Of a DNA stretch of 64,000 nt, positions 62,263 through 64,000 are shown one piece after another. The position numbers and the translations under genes are program-made. The stretch covers positions 62,001 to 126,000 of the forward strand of contig NZ_PWAA01000063.1 of assembly GCF_003031585.1 (NCBI RefSeq), read 5' to 3'. Every line of letters starts with the position of its first letter. The stretch's first letter is position 1. Source of the stretch: Thalassobius sp. I31.1. Its GTDB lineage: Bacteria; Pseudomonadota; Alphaproteobacteria; Rhodobacterales; Rhodobacteraceae. The notes under the pieces are model-generated. The model did no database searches. It had not been told where the DNA came from and was given only the letters and a program-made list of their open reading frames with translations.

Positions 62263-62918
62263 ACTGGCTGACGTATACAATTGATGCCATTCGCGGCTTT
62301 ATCACCCTGGGCGGTCCGGTGGTGGCCTTGCTGCTTTTGATGTCTGTGCTGTCGCTTGCGGTGGTGCTTTACAAGATCATTCAGTTCCGTCGTTTTGGCG
62401 TGGGACGCCGGGCCAGTCTTGAGGTCGCGCTGATGGCCTGTGACCGGGGCGACATGAACGGATTACAACTTGGCATGCAGCGCAGCCGCAGTCATCTGCG
62501 CTTTGTTTTCAGTGAAACCCTTGAGGCTGATACTGCGGATAAAACCCGTCTGGCCGAACGCCTGGCGGCCCGTGTGGAAGATCGCCTGGCCCAGCTTGAA
62601 ACCGGGTTCCGCCCGCTGGACACCATCGCGCAGACCGCACCGCTGCTGGGGCTGTTTGGCACGGTTCTGGGGATGATCGAAGCTTTTCAGAACCTGCAGG
62701 GCGCGGGTACATCTGTTGATCCATCACTGCTGGCGGGCGGGATCTGGGTGGCGCTGATGACCACGGCGGTTGGCCTGGCTGTTTCTATGCCGACGGCACT
62801 GTTGCTGACCTGGCTTGAAAGCCGTGTCGCAGGGGAACGGGTGTTTGCGGATAAGGCCCTGAACATGCTGCTGTGCCCGGCGGAGCAGGTGAAAGAGCCG
62901 ATCCATGCGGCGGCGTAA
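62259..62918 (+). CDS. exbB: ExbB proton channel subunit (MotA/TolQ/ExbB family)
   Basis: A 219-residue inner-membrane protein with three helices. A first helix (VVALLLLMSVLSLAVVLYKIIQF) is followed by the family motif VEDRLAQLETGFRPLDTIAQTAPLLGLFGTVLGMIEAFQ and the third helix ALMTTAVGLAVSMPTALLLTWL. With ExbD it turns proton motive force into TonB movement. It overlaps both neighbours. Confidence 0.94.
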   Translation: MNWLTYTIDAIRGFITLGGPVVALLLLMSVLSLAVVLYKIIQFRRFGVGRRASLEVALMACDRGDMNGLQLGMQRSRSHLRFVFSETLEADTADKTRLAERLAARVEDRLAQLETGFRPLDTIAQTAPLLGLFGTVLGMIEAFQNLQGAGTSVDPSLLAGGIWVALMTTAVGLAVSMPTALLLTWLESRVAGERVFADKALNMLLCPAEQVKEPIHAAA

Positions 62919-63297
62919 TCCCGGATTTGCGCGGCGGGCACTGTCTATGACGCCGCTCATTGATATCATCTTTCTGCTTTTGCTGTTCTTTATGCTGACG
63001 TCCACTTTCACAAAATTTGCAGAGATTCCGCTGATCACAACGGGGGAAACCCGCACGGAACCGGCGACACCGAAAAACCCGGTCTTTCTGCGTGTTGCAG
63101 AGGACGGGCTTTCGGTGAATGGGGCGCCAACGGATTTCGCCGATATCACCCGCGCGATCATTGACGCAAAAACCAGCGACGCGACAGAAACGCTTGTGCT
63201 GTTGTCGATTGAAGAAACCGTGCCTGCCCAGCTGTTTGTTGATGCGCTGACGCGTTCGCGCGCGGTGCCGGATGTATCGGTGGTGGTGCTGCGATGA
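62905..63297 (+). CDS. exbD: ExbD/TolR biopolymer transport protein, first copy
   Basis: A 130-residue ExbD: one N-terminal helix (SMTPLIDIIFLLLLFFMLTSTF) with the proton-relay Asp in LIDIIF, then a periplasmic domain. It overlaps exbB by 14 bases and the second exbD by 4 bases, so translation is coupled. Confidence 0.92.
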   Translation: MRRRNPGFARRALSMTPLIDIIFLLLLFFMLTSTFTKFAEIPLITTGETRTEPATPKNPVFLRVAEDGLSVNGAPTDFADITRAIIDAKTSDATETLVLLSIEETVPAQLFVDALTRSRAVPDVSVVVLR

Positions 63298-63701
63298 GAC
63301 GCAAGGGCGGACAGAAACGCAAAGCGACAGAACCCACAATTGCCCTGATCAATGTGGTCTTTCTGATGCTGATCTTCTTTCTCATCGCGGGTACGGTTTC
63401 GCCGCCTCTGGATGAGGAATTGAAACTTGTGAATGTGGAAGGCCTTGAGGGGCGGCCGCCACCCGATACGCTGATCCTGCATGCCGATGGTCATCTGTCG
63501 CTGCGGGGCGAAGTGGTTCTGCCGGAAGATATCGACATGTCAGACCTGCCGGATACCGATGAAGACGAAGACGGGCAGATCGCTTTGCGTCTTATCCCGG
63601 ATCGTGACGTTCCCGCGATGACCTTGCTGGAAGTGACCGACCAGCTGCGCCTGGCCGGGGCAACACAGATCTGGCTTGTTACCGAAAGAGGGTTGCAATG
63701 A
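63294..63701 (+). CDS. ExbD/TolR biopolymer transport protein, second copy
   Basis: A 135-residue relative of the preceding ExbD. The N-terminal helix TIALINVVFLMLIFFLIAGTVSPP has Asn in place of the channel Asp of the first copy. It then has an acidic linker (DMSDLPDTDEDEDGQ) and a TolR-like domain. The two proteins may form a mixed pair. It overlaps exbD and tonB starts. Confidence 0.88.
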   Translation: MRRKGGQKRKATEPTIALINVVFLMLIFFLIAGTVSPPLDEELKLVNVEGLEGRPPPDTLILHADGHLSLRGEVVLPEDIDMSDLPDTDEDEDGQIALRLIPDRDVPAMTLLEVTDQLRLAGATQIWLVTERGLQ

Positions 63702-64000
63702 AGCTACGATCTTCTGCTTTGGCCACCGGTGTTATCTGCATTTCATTTGCGCTGCATGCGGCTGGATTTGGTCTGGGTTATGCCCCTTCAGAGGTGCAGG
63801 TCGCAGGCGGGGCGCCGGCTGAATTCGCCCGTCTTGGTTCCGGGTTTGAAGATATGGTGATGGGGATCGCCCAACCGGTTCAGCCGGACATGCCGGACGC
63901 GACAGAAGTCGCAGCCCTGTCGCCACCGCCGGTTCAGATGGCCAGTGTTTCCCCGCAGGTGCAGCAACCTGTAGCCTCTTCCATACCGGTGGAGGTGAAC
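63698..64000 (+). CDS. tonB: TonB energy transducer, N-terminal part
   Basis: The gene runs off the window: 101 codons are present. The ATG overlaps the previous stop (ATGA). The protein starts with a short basic stretch and one helix (ATGVICISFALHAAGFGLGYA) and continues into a Pro-rich linker (AQPVQPDMPDA, ALSPPPVQMASVSPQ), the usual layout of TonB. The C-terminal receptor-contact domain is outside. Position after exbB/exbD supports the call. Confidence 0.75.
   Translation, partial: MKLRSSALATGVICISFALHAAGFGLGYAPSEVQVAGGAPAEFARLGSGFEDMVMGIAQPVQPDMPDATEVAALSPPPVQMASVSPQVQQPVASSIPVEVN

Overview
The window is 64 kb of a dense, moderately GC-rich chromosome from an alphaproteobacterium of the Rhodobacterales (Roseobacter-type). 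This rests on protein families and gene neighbourhoods: LuxI beginning LLRYLYAD, TIGR02186 beside TauE, trpS/rhomboid/murJ/glnD, nfuA-tsaB-rimI, an AsnC regulator divergent from a long fused PutA, and a hmuSTUV/hmuR/exbB-exbD-exbD-tonB heme locus. No rRNA, tRNA, CRISPR array, insertion sequence or prophage was seen. Most of the content is core metabolism and transport, with two decayed genes and a few acquired-looking small genes. Layout: 0-1 kb is the 3' end of a luxR gene and a luxI acyl-homoserine-lactone synthase, with a 21-bp palindrome against the luxI ribosome binding site. 1-4.3 kb holds a RecD-like helicase and a TauE/TIGR02186 pair. 4.4-9.1 kb is a four-gene BMP-type nucleoside ABC importer closed by an intrinsic terminator. 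9.3-10.9 kb is nfuA-tsaB-rimI. 11.1-11.8 kb is a multiply frameshifted secreted-protein gene. 11.8-14.5 kb is a universal stress protein, ilvE and trpS. 14.6-20.8 kb is an inactive rhomboid homologue, murJ, glnD and an LpoA-like lipoprotein. 20.9-26.8 kb has rsmI, yraN, gshB, yifB/comM, a GST with a Cys-rich tail, and the cobU/histidine phosphatase pair. 27-29.8 kb is coaBC-dut-thiF-like. 29.9-31.5 kb is an amino-acid ABC binding protein and permease without an ATPase. 31.6-35.2 kb is an M3 peptidase, a small lipoprotein and lldD behind an operator-like palindrome. 35.4-38.4 kb holds an unknown gene, trpA, a broken Hint-domain gene and pagL. 38.7-46.7 kb is ychF, hyuA, putR/putA and an active rhomboid protease. 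46.9-50.6 kb is an Imm11-like orphan, suhB, a conserved unknown, a 2-hydroxyacid dehydrogenase and an SH3 protein. 50.7-55.6 kb is an acyl-CoA dehydrogenase, an aminotransferase with an in-frame amber codon, a ThDP enzyme and a LysR regulator. 55.7-64 kb is the heme uptake locus. Working together: in the last region HmuR takes heme across the outer membrane with energy from ExbB/ExbD/TonB, HmuT-HmuUV carries it across the inner membrane, and HmuS handles it in the cytoplasm. The two arms diverge around a promoter whose -35 box lies in a TTGAC-N7-GTCAA inverted repeat, which fits iron-dependent repression. PutR/PutA and LldD are catabolic enzymes with nearby control sites. The most unusual signal is non-coding. 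Two intergenic arrays 36 kb apart (about 10939-10980 and 46821-46862) each carry four ATGCAY repeats at an exact 11-bp period. No feature I recognise explains them.
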